A stretch of DNA of 64,000 nucleotides from Deltaproteobacteria bacterium (lineage in GTDB: Bacteria > Desulfobacterota > Syntrophia > Syntrophales > UBA2185), in NCBI GenBank assembly GCA_026388545.1, contig JAPLJS010000071.1:1-64000 (forward strand). Direction: 5' to 3'. The first letter of the stretch is position 1. Every line of letters starts with the position of its first letter. Positions 8,093-16,323 of the stretch are shown piece after piece. The position numbers and the translations under genes are program-made. The notes under the pieces were generated by a model. The model saw only the letters and a list, made by a program, of their open reading frames with translations, had not been told where the DNA came from and did not search any database.

Positions 8093-9346
8093 TTAAAGAT
8101 ATTCAGGTTTTGCTGTCTGTTCGAAGGTTCGGTCTATCAACTGCACCGTTACCTTATCACCTTTTTTGACCGAGGTTGCATTTTCATGCAGAACGATCAG
8201 TCCATTTGCCCTGACCATTGACTTCAGTATGCCGGACCCCTGTTCTCCTGTCGTTGTCACGGCAAATTCTCCCTCTCTGTATTCAACCCGGGCCCTGATG
8301 AAATGTTTCGTCCCTTTCTTTTTTGTGATGTCTTCTTCGAGAGTTGCTTTAATAGTCCTTCTGAACAGATTCTTGTGGCCCGTCATTTTGAGTATGGACG
8401 GCCGCACAAACTGTTCAAAGGAAACCATAGAGGATACGGGATTTCCGGGAAGACCAAATATCGGAATGCCACCCATGGAGCCGAAGGCAAGGGGTTTTCC
8501 GGGCCTCATGGCAACCTGCCAGAATTGCATCTGATTTCCTACTTCCTTCATGATATCCTTTACGAGATCATAATCTCCCACAGAAACACCACCCGAGGAA
8601 ATAATTATATCAGCCCGCATTGCTTCCCTGAATTTTCCGATGAGATCATCCCTTGTATCTTTTGCTATTCCGATTTGCAGTGGAGCGCCGCCGCATTCAA
8701 TAATCTGCGCGGCAGTTGAATAGCTGTTACTGCTGACAATCTGCCACGGCGAAGGTACCGTATCGATATCAACAAGTTCATCACCGGTTGCAATAACAGC
8801 AACCAACGGTCTCTGGTATACATAGAGAAAGGAACGTCCCAGGGCGGCAAGCATACCGACCTCTGCCGGTCTGATGACATCCCCCTGAGAAATGACGAGA
8901 TGCCCCTCTCTGACGTCTTCTCCCGCGCACCTGATATCCTGTCCCTTTTCAGCCTCCTCAAATATTGTAACTCTCTGCCCGTCCTTCTGTGTGTCCTCTA
9001 CTCTCACCACTGCATTGGCTCCCGCCGGTAAGGGAGCGCCGGTCATAATTCTGGATGCCTCGCCGGCAGCAACACTCTTTCGGGGAATAGCACCGGCAGG
9101 TATGTCTTCGACGACATTGAGAATAACGGGCTTTTCTTTTGAAGCCCCACGGGTGTCCTCCCAGCGGAGGGCGTATCCATCCATTGCGGAGTTATCTTTT
9201 GGCGGAATGTTTCGACGTGCATAGATATCCTCACCAATAACTCTCCCAAGGGAATCAAGGATGTTGACCTTCTCTCTCCCCAGGGGAACAATTACTTCGA
9301 GAATCCGGCATAACGCTTCTTCAACACTGATCATTTTCTGAGACAC
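8093..9346 (-). CDS. moeA: Molybdopterin molybdenumtransferase
   Basis: A 417-residue MoeA inserting Mo (or W) into adenylylated molybdopterin. Motifs in order: DNSAMDGYALR, TGAPLPAGANAVVRVEDT, VAVIATGDELV, ISSGGVSVGDYDLVKD, and MRPGKPLAFG...PIFGLPGNPVSS. A C-terminal domain IV follows (RTIKATLEEDITKKKGTKHF). The start is uncertain: GTG at 9346 or ATG at 9334. With selC immediately downstream, cofactor and selenocysteine supply for Mo/W selenoenzymes such as formate dehydrogenase may be co-expressed. Confidence 0.95.
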   Translation of the reverse strand: MSQKMISVEEALCRILEVIVPLGREKVNILDSLGRVIGEDIYARRNIPPKDNSAMDGYALRWEDTRGASKEKPVILNVVEDIPAGAIPRKSVAAGEASRIMTGAPLPAGANAVVRVEDTQKDGQRVTIFEEAEKGQDIRCAGEDVREGHLVISQGDVIRPAEVGMLAALGRSFLYVYQRPLVAVIATGDELVDIDTVPSPWQIVSSNSYSTAAQIIECGGAPLQIGIAKDTRDDLIGKFREAMRADIIISSGGVSVGDYDLVKDIMKEVGNQMQFWQVAMRPGKPLAFGSMGGIPIFGLPGNPVSSMVSFEQFVRPSILKMTGHKNLFRRTIKATLEEDITKKKGTKHFIRARVEYREGEFAVTTTGEQGSGILKSMVRANGLIVLHENATSVKKGDKVTVQLIDRTFEQTAKPEYL

Positions 9347-9488
9347 CGTAATAGTTTGTCAGGTTAGCTATCCCAAATGCCATCCCTTGTCAATGGATAA
9401 GGTAAGCATATTTACCCTTGAATAAAAAATGTATATATTATAGGTGTTCTTATTAAGCTACTGAGGATTTTAAAAGAGGTCGACATTA

Positions 9489-10397
9489 ATGGATTTTGAG
9501 TCATTGCAGAAAAAGATCAGACGGCTCCTTGCAGAAAGAAATGCAGTCCTTCTGGTACACTATTATCAGAGGGGTGAGATTCAGGATATTGCTGATATTC
9601 TTGGTGATTCTCTTGCCCTGAGCATGGGGGCCGCCAAAACAGATGCCGATATTATCGTGTTCGCGGGTGTTCATTTCATGGCGGAGAGCGCCTCCATACT
9701 ATGCCCGGACAAGACTGTCCTTCTGCCGAGACGGGAGGCCGGTTGTGCCCTCGCAGACATGATTGACGCGGGTCTCCTGTCAAGGGCAAAAAAAGACCAT
9801 CCGGATGCACCGGTTGTGACCTACATCAATTCATCCGCTGAAATCAAAGCCCTCAGTGACATCTGCTGCACTTCTTCCAACGCGATAAACGTGGTGAACT
9901 CCCTCAGCAGTAAGAAGGTTATGATGGCGCCCGATGGAAACCTGGCCCGCTACACGGCGCATTTTACCGATAAGGAAATAATTCCATGGAACGGCTACTG
10001 TCCGGTTCATCACTTTCTTACGGCGGATTCTGTAAGACAGGTGAAAGCGAAATTTCCCGGGGCGCTTTTCGCAGCCCATCCTGAATGTACGGCCGAGGTT
10101 TTAGCAATGGCCGATTTTGTAGGAAGTACGGGAAAGATTCTAAAATATGCCGGAGAATGCGAGGCGAAGGAGATAATTGTCGGTACAGAAATGGGAATTA
10201 TGCATCAGTTGAAAAAGCAGAATCCTGATAAGACTTTTATTCCTGCATCGGATAATTTGATCTGTCAGACTATGAAATGTACTACCCTCGAAGATATATT
10301 GAATGCATTGCTCGAAATGAAACACGTGATAAAGGTGCCTGAAGAGATAAGAATCCCGGCAAAAAAAACCCTCGACAGGATGCTTGCTATTGCATGA
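9489..10397 (+). CDS. nadA: Quinolinate synthase A
   Basis: A 302-residue [4Fe-4S] enzyme condensing iminoaspartate with dihydroxyacetone phosphate in de novo NAD synthesis. Motifs include VLLVHYYQRGEIQDIADILGDSLALS, REAGCALADMI (first Cys), SNAINVVN, NGYCPVHHFLTAD (second Cys), HPECTAEVLAMADFVGST and CQTMKCTTLEDILNAL (third cluster Cys). GAGGT precedes the ATG. No nadB or nadC is adjacent, so the gene is isolated from its pathway partners here. Confidence 0.95.
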   Translation: MDFESLQKKIRRLLAERNAVLLVHYYQRGEIQDIADILGDSLALSMGAAKTDADIIVFAGVHFMAESASILCPDKTVLLPRREAGCALADMIDAGLLSRAKKDHPDAPVVTYINSSAEIKALSDICCTSSNAINVVNSLSSKKVMMAPDGNLARYTAHFTDKEIIPWNGYCPVHHFLTADSVRQVKAKFPGALFAAHPECTAEVLAMADFVGSTGKILKYAGECEAKEIIVGTEMGIMHQLKKQNPDKTFIPASDNLICQTMKCTTLEDILNALLEMKHVIKVPEEIRIPAKKTLDRMLAIA

Positions 10398-10504
10398 CCG
10401 AAGGCGAATCACGCAGGCTCCGACTTATAGGCGGGCTGGAGGGGCGCAATGTAAAACAATTTCTTCCTTGCCGGAAAGCCCCGCTCCGCGGAAAGGGAGC
10501 TTGA
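10394..10504 (+). CDS. Doubtful 36-codon ORF overlapping the nadA stop
   Basis: ATG at 10394 overlaps the nadA stop (ATGA). The product would begin MTEGESRRLRLIGGLEGRN, vaguely like the N-terminus of RsmD-type methyltransferases (RxIGG...GR). It ends just before mfd. It is too short to judge and may be the remnant of a lost gene. Confidence 0.2.
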   Translation: MTEGESRRLRLIGGLEGRNVKQFLPCRKAPLRGKGA

Positions 10505-10508
10505 ATAT

Positions 10509-13500
10509 GTGTGCACAGTGTCCGTGAGAAAAATTGTCGAGAAAATTGAACGTCATCCCTTTATCACTTTGTTCGACAGGATCAATCGGGGAGAAAAAAA
10601 ATTACATGTCGGCGGTCTTCACGGTTCAGCAAAATCCTTCCTCCTTTCATTAATTTCCCGACGCACAAACAGGACATTGATCGTAATCACACCGACGGAG
10701 AAGGAAGCAAAGGATCTCTATCAGGATATTTCTTTTTTTCTTGGTGAAGAAAATAAGGTTGCCCTGTACCCGCAATGGGATTTCTCTGCGACGGATATAT
10801 TAGCCTTTCAAAGGGATGTGGAACTTTCACGGATAGAGGTCCTCAGCCGCTTACTTATTGAAAAACTTCCTGTAGTAATTGTTCCCATGAAGGCCCTGAT
10901 GCAAAAGGTCATACCGAGGGAAGTCCTCGAAGATTATTTAGAGGTCATTTCCATCGGGGATACCGTAGACAGGGATGGTCTGGTTCTGAAATTATCGGCA
11001 GGCGGCTACCACAGGGTAATACTTGTAGATGAAAAGGGTCAATTCAGCTTGAGGGGACATATAATAGACATATATCCTCCAACCGCTTTGCGGCCTGTCA
11101 GAATGGAATTCATCGGGGACGAACTGGAATCAATCAGGGAATTTGACCCCGCGTCCCAGAGATCCACAGGGGAGTTGATCGATTTCACGCTGGCCCCGAC
11201 AAGGGATGTAATCCTGTCTGAAGACAGGAGAAAACAGGCCATAGTAAATATAAAGTATCGCGCCCTCGAACTGGAACTGCCCCGGATAACCAGGACCCGC
11301 CTTACCGAAGTGATCGAAAATGATCTTATTTCTTCGATAAATCCCCTGTTCCTGCCGCTGTTTTACGAATCGTTCGAGAGGGCAAGCAGAGATATTTCCT
11401 CTGGATCTCCGGCAGAGGCAGGAAAAGAAGATTTTCAGCCTGTTCTCGGAACGTTCTTTGATTACATGCCTGAAGACTGCATCCTCATTTTTGACGATTT
11501 TCCGGCTATCGAAAGGGCTCGGGAGAATATTGAAAACGAGACAGATCGATTTTTACTGAAGGCCCGCAATGAAGAGAAGTTTTATTTGGAAAAGGATTCC
11601 TGTTATTCAGCAAGAGAACTCCTTCTTCAAAAATGTAATGATTTCCGAAAAGTTTATCTCGAAGGCTTACCTATCGGAACTGAAGGGCATGACGACAATA
11701 ATGCTGCTGTTTTTCATGTGAACGCTCAAATGAACACGGATGTAAAGCCAACGATAACACCGCAGAAATTGGGCGAGGGAGATGGATTCCTGAAACCCCT
11801 CGCAGAGAAAATCAAGTTGTGGCTTCATGAAGGGAATCTGGTAACATTTTTAGGAACAGGACAGGAAGAGGTAGAGCGTTTAGGCCACCTCTTGGAACAA
11901 TATAACATCCCTGCCGCCAGGTCAAATGTTCCTTTCGCAGTTGATGTCGATCAGTATAGTGATAAGGGGCGGCTTGTTATCAGAGAAGGCAAAATTACGG
12001 GAGGATTCCGGCTGCCTGATTTGAAACTGATTGTAATCACAGAAGAGGAAGTCTTCGGCAGGAAGGTCTCCCGAAGGCGACCAAGACCCGGTAGGGAAGG
12101 GTTCTTTCTGAAGTCGTTCGGTGATTTAAATGAGGGAGATTATGCGGTCCACACCGACCACGGCATCGGAGTGTACCGGGGGCTTAAAAAACTTTCCATC
12201 GGTGAAATCGAAACCGATTTTCTCCTTCTTGAATATCTGGAGGGCGACAAACTTTATATACCGATAGATCGCCTCGACCAGATCCAGAGGTATATCGGCC
12301 CGGAGGGCTTCGCGCCGAGGATTGAAAAACTGGGCGGTTCTTCGTGGGAAGCCTTAAAAGAGAAGGTAAAAAAGTCCGTCCGTGAAGTTGCCGAGGAACT
12401 GGTTTCTATTTATGCCGCCAGGGAGGTGATGGATGGATATTCATTTTCCCAACCCGACAGGGCTTACGATGAATTTTGTTCCACCTTTGAATATGAGGAA
12501 ACACCCGATCAGTCCAGATCCATCGAGGATGTTCTTCTTGACATGGGCAATGACAAGCCTATGGACAGGCTGGTTTGCGGCGACGCGGGGTTCGGTAAAA
12601 CCGAAGTTGCTCTGAGGGCGTCTTTCAGGGCGGCAATGGACGGAAAACAGGTGGGCATTCTTGTCCCCACAACGATATTAGCGGAACAGCACTATCAAAC
12701 ATTTTCCCGGAGATTAAACAACTATCCTGTCTGCGTTGAAGTCCTGAACCGGTTGAAGACAAGGGCAGAGCAGCAGAAAATTGTGGAAGGAATAAACGGG
12801 GGGACTGTGGATATTGTGATCGGGACCCACCGGCTATTGCAAAGTGATATCAAGTTCAAAGACCTGGGGCTTGTCATTATCGATGAGGAACAGCGTTTTG
12901 GAGTCGCCCATAAGGAGAAACTAAAAAAGCTCAGAACCCTTGTCGACGTCCTCACCCTGACGGCAACACCCATACCGAGAACGTTGCATCTGTCGCTCGT
13001 CGGCATCCGTGATTTATCGATCATCAATACCCCCCCGGAGGACAGGCTTCCTATCAAAACCTGCGTGTTTGAATTTAATGAAGACATAATCAGAGATTCG
13101 ATTCGGCAGGAACTCAGCAGGCAAGGCCAGGTTTTTTTTCTGCACGACCGGGTGCAATCCATATACACCATGGCGCGGCTGGTTGAAAAACTCGTCCCGG
13201 AGGCAAAAATTGGTATTGTTCATGGTCGTATGAAGGGCAATGATATTGAAAATACGATGGCAAAATTTATCCGGGGGGATTACAATGTTCTTGTTAGTAC
13301 GTCAATAATCGCATCCGGTGTAGATATTCCAACAGCCAATACCATAATCATCAACCGGGCCGACCGGTTCGGGCTCGCTCAACTGTATCAAATCAGAGGG
13401 AGGGTCGGCAGGTCTAAAGAAGAGGCTAATGCCATCCTCCTGGTCCCCAAAGGATCAATGTTATCGAAGGATACTCAAAGGCGGCTTCGTGTCATAATGG

Positions 13501-14120
13501 ATTTTTCCGAACCCGGTTCGGGATTCAGAATCGCCTCCAACGATCTGGAAATACGAGGGGCGGGAAACATTCTGGGGACATCCCAGTCAGGACAGATTGC
13601 CGCAGTAGGATACGAGTTGTATACTGAACTAATGGAAAGGACCATCAGAGAAATCAGGGGAGAAAAAATGCCCGAGGATGAGGCAAAACCGGAAATCCAT
13701 TTGGGCTTGCCGGCGTTCATTCCCGAGGATTACATGCCTGATGTACACCGCAGGCTCGTAACGTATAAAAGATTATCCATCGCTGCTACCGATGAAGAAC
13801 TGTCAAAGATCAGAGAGGAAATTATCGACTGCTACGGATTTGTCCCCTTCGAGATGGAAAACCTCTTTGAGGTGATCAGCATCAGGAACCTTCTGAAAGT
13901 CATACGAGGGAAAAAGATGGGGTACGACGGAAAAAACTTGTTCATCGACTTTCACCGGAACAGCCCCGTCAATCCGTCAACGATCGTCGAGCTATCCCGG
14001 AAAAAAGTGAAGGGAGTGAAGCTTACACCGGATTTCAAGCTCACTATCTTCATGCCCGACCTCCGGGAAAATGAGATTACAAGACAGGCAAAGGAGCTTT
14101 TACAGAAACTAAGCAATTGA
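10509..14120 (+). CDS. mfd: Transcription-repair coupling factor
   Basis: A 1203-residue SF2 translocase that removes RNA polymerase stalled at DNA lesions and recruits UvrA. It has an N-terminal UvrB-like region, a central RNA-polymerase-interacting domain (FGDLNEGDYAVHTDHGIGVYRGL), then the motor with Walker A GDAGFGKTEVALRA, the DEEQRFGVAHKEKLK box, LTATPIPRTLHLSL, and helicase motif VI region QIRGRVGRSKEEANAILL, and a C-terminal TRCF domain. The GTG start follows GGGAG by 9 nt. The frame runs to a TGATG overlap with the next gene. uvrA, its repair partner, lies about 2.2 kb downstream. Confidence 0.96.
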   Translation: MCTVSVRKIVEKIERHPFITLFDRINRGEKKLHVGGLHGSAKSFLLSLISRRTNRTLIVITPTEKEAKDLYQDISFFLGEENKVALYPQWDFSATDILAFQRDVELSRIEVLSRLLIEKLPVVIVPMKALMQKVIPREVLEDYLEVISIGDTVDRDGLVLKLSAGGYHRVILVDEKGQFSLRGHIIDIYPPTALRPVRMEFIGDELESIREFDPASQRSTGELIDFTLAPTRDVILSEDRRKQAIVNIKYRALELELPRITRTRLTEVIENDLISSINPLFLPLFYESFERASRDISSGSPAEAGKEDFQPVLGTFFDYMPEDCILIFDDFPAIERARENIENETDRFLLKARNEEKFYLEKDSCYSARELLLQKCNDFRKVYLEGLPIGTEGHDDNNAAVFHVNAQMNTDVKPTITPQKLGEGDGFLKPLAEKIKLWLHEGNLVTFLGTGQEEVERLGHLLEQYNIPAARSNVPFAVDVDQYSDKGRLVIREGKITGGFRLPDLKLIVITEEEVFGRKVSRRRPRPGREGFFLKSFGDLNEGDYAVHTDHGIGVYRGLKKLSIGEIETDFLLLEYLEGDKLYIPIDRLDQIQRYIGPEGFAPRIEKLGGSSWEALKEKVKKSVREVAEELVSIYAAREVMDGYSFSQPDRAYDEFCSTFEYEETPDQSRSIEDVLLDMGNDKPMDRLVCGDAGFGKTEVALRASFRAAMDGKQVGILVPTTILAEQHYQTFSRRLNNYPVCVEVLNRLKTRAEQQKIVEGINGGTVDIVIGTHRLLQSDIKFKDLGLVIIDEEQRFGVAHKEKLKKLRTLVDVLTLTATPIPRTLHLSLVGIRDLSIINTPPEDRLPIKTCVFEFNEDIIRDSIRQELSRQGQVFFLHDRVQSIYTMARLVEKLVPEAKIGIVHGRMKGNDIENTMAKFIRGDYNVLVSTSIIASGVDIPTANTIIINRADRFGLAQLYQIRGRVGRSKEEANAILLVPKGSMLSKDTQRRLRVIMDFSEPGSGFRIASNDLEIRGAGNILGTSQSGQIAAVGYELYTELMERTIREIRGEKMPEDEAKPEIHLGLPAFIPEDYMPDVHRRLVTYKRLSIAATDEELSKIREEIIDCYGFVPFEMENLFEVISIRNLLKVIRGKKMGYDGKNLFIDFHRNSPVNPSTIVELSRKKVKGVKLTPDFKLTIFMPDLRENEITRQAKELLQKLSN

Positions 14121-15247
14121 TGAATTCTATGTGGAAAACTGCCTTAACCAGAGCTCAAATGTCATTCCCGTGCAAACGGGAATCCAGTATTCGTTTTGCG
14201 GTTTCCCGCTTACGCGAGAACCGTGTATGGATTCCCGCTTTCGCGGGAATGACGAAAAGGGTACTTTTGCAAAGATCCAAATTTAACAAAATCCTTTTCA
14301 AGCTTCTCTGCGCTCTTTATATCTTCACCGTATGCGGCTGTCAGGAGAATGCCCCAACAAGACCGGTGGCGACTGTTGATGGCGTGAAAATCTCGATCAG
14401 TGAATTCAATGAGAGATTCACGAGAGAGATGAATGTATCAATGGACAAATCACCGTTAACTCCGGCAGACTATGACCGCCTGAAGGAAGAAGTTTTAAAT
14501 GCCCTGATCAATGAAAAGGTTATGCTCCTGCGCGCCGGAGAGCTTTCCATCTCCGTCAGCGATGCAGAATTGATGAAGAAAATTGAGGAGATCAAGGAAA
14601 GTTATTTATTGGATGACGGCTTTGAAAGGGTTCTCGCGGCACAAAGGGTTAACTATGGCATCTGGAAGGAGGAGCTGAGAAAGCGGATGATTCTGGAAAA
14701 ACTGATTGTATCCGATGTGAATGCCAATGTTACCGTAAAAGAAAATGAGGCAAGGCAATTCCATAGAACCCACAGGGGGATATACGCCCCGGAGAAAAGG
14801 GTGCATGTGGCCCAGATCGTAGTCCACAAGCGGGAGAGAGCGGAAATGATCCTGAATAGGTTGAAGAGAGGCGAGAATTTTGATATGGTTGCTGCGCTTG
14901 AATCTATCGGCCCGGAGGGGGCAAAAGGCGGCGATCTTGGTTTTGTCGGTCCCGGCGTCATGCCGGAAGAAATTGATGCTGTTATCTTTTCTCAGCGGTC
15001 CGGCGAAATCAGTTCGGTTATAAAAAGCCAATACGGATATCACATTGTAAAGATCATCGAAATTGACAAAGGGACCAAGAAAAAGTGGGCGGATGTTAAA
15101 GAAAGAGTCCTGACCGATTTCAGGAAACAGAAAGAAGAACAGGCATATGTGCTGTGGCTTGAGTCCTTGAAATCGAAGGCAGTAATAAAAATTGACCAGG
15201 AACTGCTGAAAAAAGAAACGGTTCCGCTCAATCATGGAACAGAATAA
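14120..15247 (+). CDS. PpiC-type peptidyl-prolyl isomerase lipoprotein (SurA-like) with in-frame REP insertion
   Basis: The ORF overlaps the mfd stop (TGATG). After an abnormal N-terminus, a signal peptide FNKILFKLLCALYIFTVCGC ends in a lipobox (T-V-C-G-C), then a SurA_N-like helical domain (VATVDGVKISISEFNERF...) and one parvulin domain (KRVHVAQIVV...GGDLGFVGPGVMPEEIDAVIF...YGYHIVKI). It is probably an outer-membrane-protein or periplasmic foldase anchored in a membrane. Codons from about 14161 to 14253 are a REP-like palindrome translated in frame between the start and the signal peptide. Translation may begin instead at a TTG near 14267. The gene precedes a second SurA-like gene by 11 bp. 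Confidence 0.82.
   Translation: MNSMWKTALTRAQMSFPCKRESSIRFAVSRLRENRVWIPAFAGMTKRVLLQRSKFNKILFKLLCALYIFTVCGCQENAPTRPVATVDGVKISISEFNERFTREMNVSMDKSPLTPADYDRLKEEVLNALINEKVMLLRAGELSISVSDAELMKKIEEIKESYLLDDGFERVLAAQRVNYGIWKEELRKRMILEKLIVSDVNANVTVKENEARQFHRTHRGIYAPEKRVHVAQIVVHKRERAEMILNRLKRGENFDMVAALESIGPEGAKGGDLGFVGPGVMPEEIDAVIFSQRSGEISSVIKSQYGYHIVKIIEIDKGTKKKWADVKERVLTDFRKQKEEQAYVLWLESLKSKAVIKIDQELLKKETVPLNHGTE
14161..14253. repeat. REP-like palindromic element, copy 1
   Basis: The 93-bp unit is bounded by GTCATTCCCG and CGGGAATGAC (perfect 10-bp inverted ends) and has a second internal palindromic part (TTCCCGCTTACGCGAGAA and ATTCCCGCTTTCGCGGGAAT). The same kind of element recurs at 45034-45126. 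Here it is translated in frame as MSFPCKRES...WIPAFAGMT, the signature peptide of this widespread repeat class. Confidence 0.88.
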
Positions 15248-15258
15248 CGAGGGGTCAT

Positions 15259-16227
15259 GTGAAACTATTAAAGATATGTACATACATCATCGTAGCGGGG
15301 ATATTCTTATCCGTTTCGGCGTATGCCGAAATTATGGACAGAATCGTAGCAACGGTAAATGGCGAGGTTATAACGCTTTCGGAATTAAAGAGCGCCTTTG
15401 AACCCTACCTGAAAAGGATTGAGGAATCATACAAGGCCGATGACAAGCAGAAGGTAATAGCCGAAAACAGAATGACAATGTTGAATAAATTGATCGATAA
15501 TATCCTGATTGATCAGCAAGCGAAAAAATCCGGGATGGTAATCCAAGACAATGAAGTCATGGAATCAATCAATGAAATGCTTGCCCGGAGAAAAATGAAG
15601 ATGGACGGCCTGATCTCTGAACTTGCCGGAGAGAACACTACTCTTGAGGCGTACAAGAAGGAAGTCCAGGGGCACCTCCTGAGAATGCGACTCCTCAGGC
15701 GCGAACTAAAGTCCAAGATTACCGTAAGCGAAGAAGAAATAGGCGACTATTACCTCAAACACCGGGAAATCTATGAGGGAAAAGAGGCCGTCAGGATCAA
15801 GCAGATCCTCATTCTGTTTCCCAGGAACTTAGATGCGCACATTAAGGCAAAACTCAAAGCGGAAATGGATACAATACATAAACGCCTGCAAAATGGAGAG
15901 TCATTTGATCTCCTTGCCGCACAGTATTCCCAGGGACCTGCTGCTGCAACCGGTGGTGATATCGGTTTTATTGAGAAGGGATTAATGCTTCCCGCTGTAG
16001 AAAGTGTTGCCTTTATCTTAAAAAAAGATGGAATCAGCAAGGTCGTTGAATCACCTGTAGGTTTCCATATAATCAAAGCCCTCGATAAAAGAGGCGCAGG
16101 CATTAAACCCATAGAATCCGTCCGCGAAGAAATTAAAGCGAAAATTGAGGAAGATAAGATGGATAAGAAGTACGACGAATGGATTAAAGAGTTGAGAAGC
16201 AAGTCTCTCATCGAGATAAAACTTTAA
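15259..16227 (+). CDS. surA: SurA-type periplasmic chaperone/peptidyl-prolyl isomerase
   Basis: A 322-residue protein with a cleavable signal peptide (LLKICTYIIVAGIFLSVSAYA), a SurA N-terminal domain (IMDRIVATVNGEVITLSELKSAF...), a helical linker and one parvulin domain (AVRIKQILILFP...GGDIGFIEKGLMLPAVESVAF...VGFHIIKALDKR). It should assist folding of outer-membrane proteins. GTG at 15259 follows GAGGGG. It has a single PPIase domain where E. coli SurA has two. It is probably co-transcribed with the lipoprotein gene upstream and ends at a GC-rich inverted repeat. Confidence 0.9.
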   Translation: MKLLKICTYIIVAGIFLSVSAYAEIMDRIVATVNGEVITLSELKSAFEPYLKRIEESYKADDKQKVIAENRMTMLNKLIDNILIDQQAKKSGMVIQDNEVMESINEMLARRKMKMDGLISELAGENTTLEAYKKEVQGHLLRMRLLRRELKSKITVSEEEIGDYYLKHREIYEGKEAVRIKQILILFPRNLDAHIKAKLKAEMDTIHKRLQNGESFDLLAAQYSQGPAAATGGDIGFIEKGLMLPAVESVAFILKKDGISKVVESPVGFHIIKALDKRGAGIKPIESVREEIKAKIEEDKMDKKYDEWIKELRSKSLIEIKL

Positions 16228-16231
16228 AAAG

Positions 16232-16293
16232 CAGGGATCAGGGCTCAGGGAACAGGGATTAGAAATGACGTATTTCCTGACCCCTGATCCCTG
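16232..16293. terminator. Inverted repeat after surA
   Basis: CAGGGATCAGGG (16232-16243) is exactly complementary to CCCTGATCCCTG (16282-16293), with a loop of 38 nt. It lies between surA and uvrA. No T-run follows, so it may be a Rho-independent-like barrier or a dispersed repeat. Confidence 0.5.
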
Positions 16294-16323
16294 TCCCCTC
16301 TATTATCCCCGACCCCTGGCATT

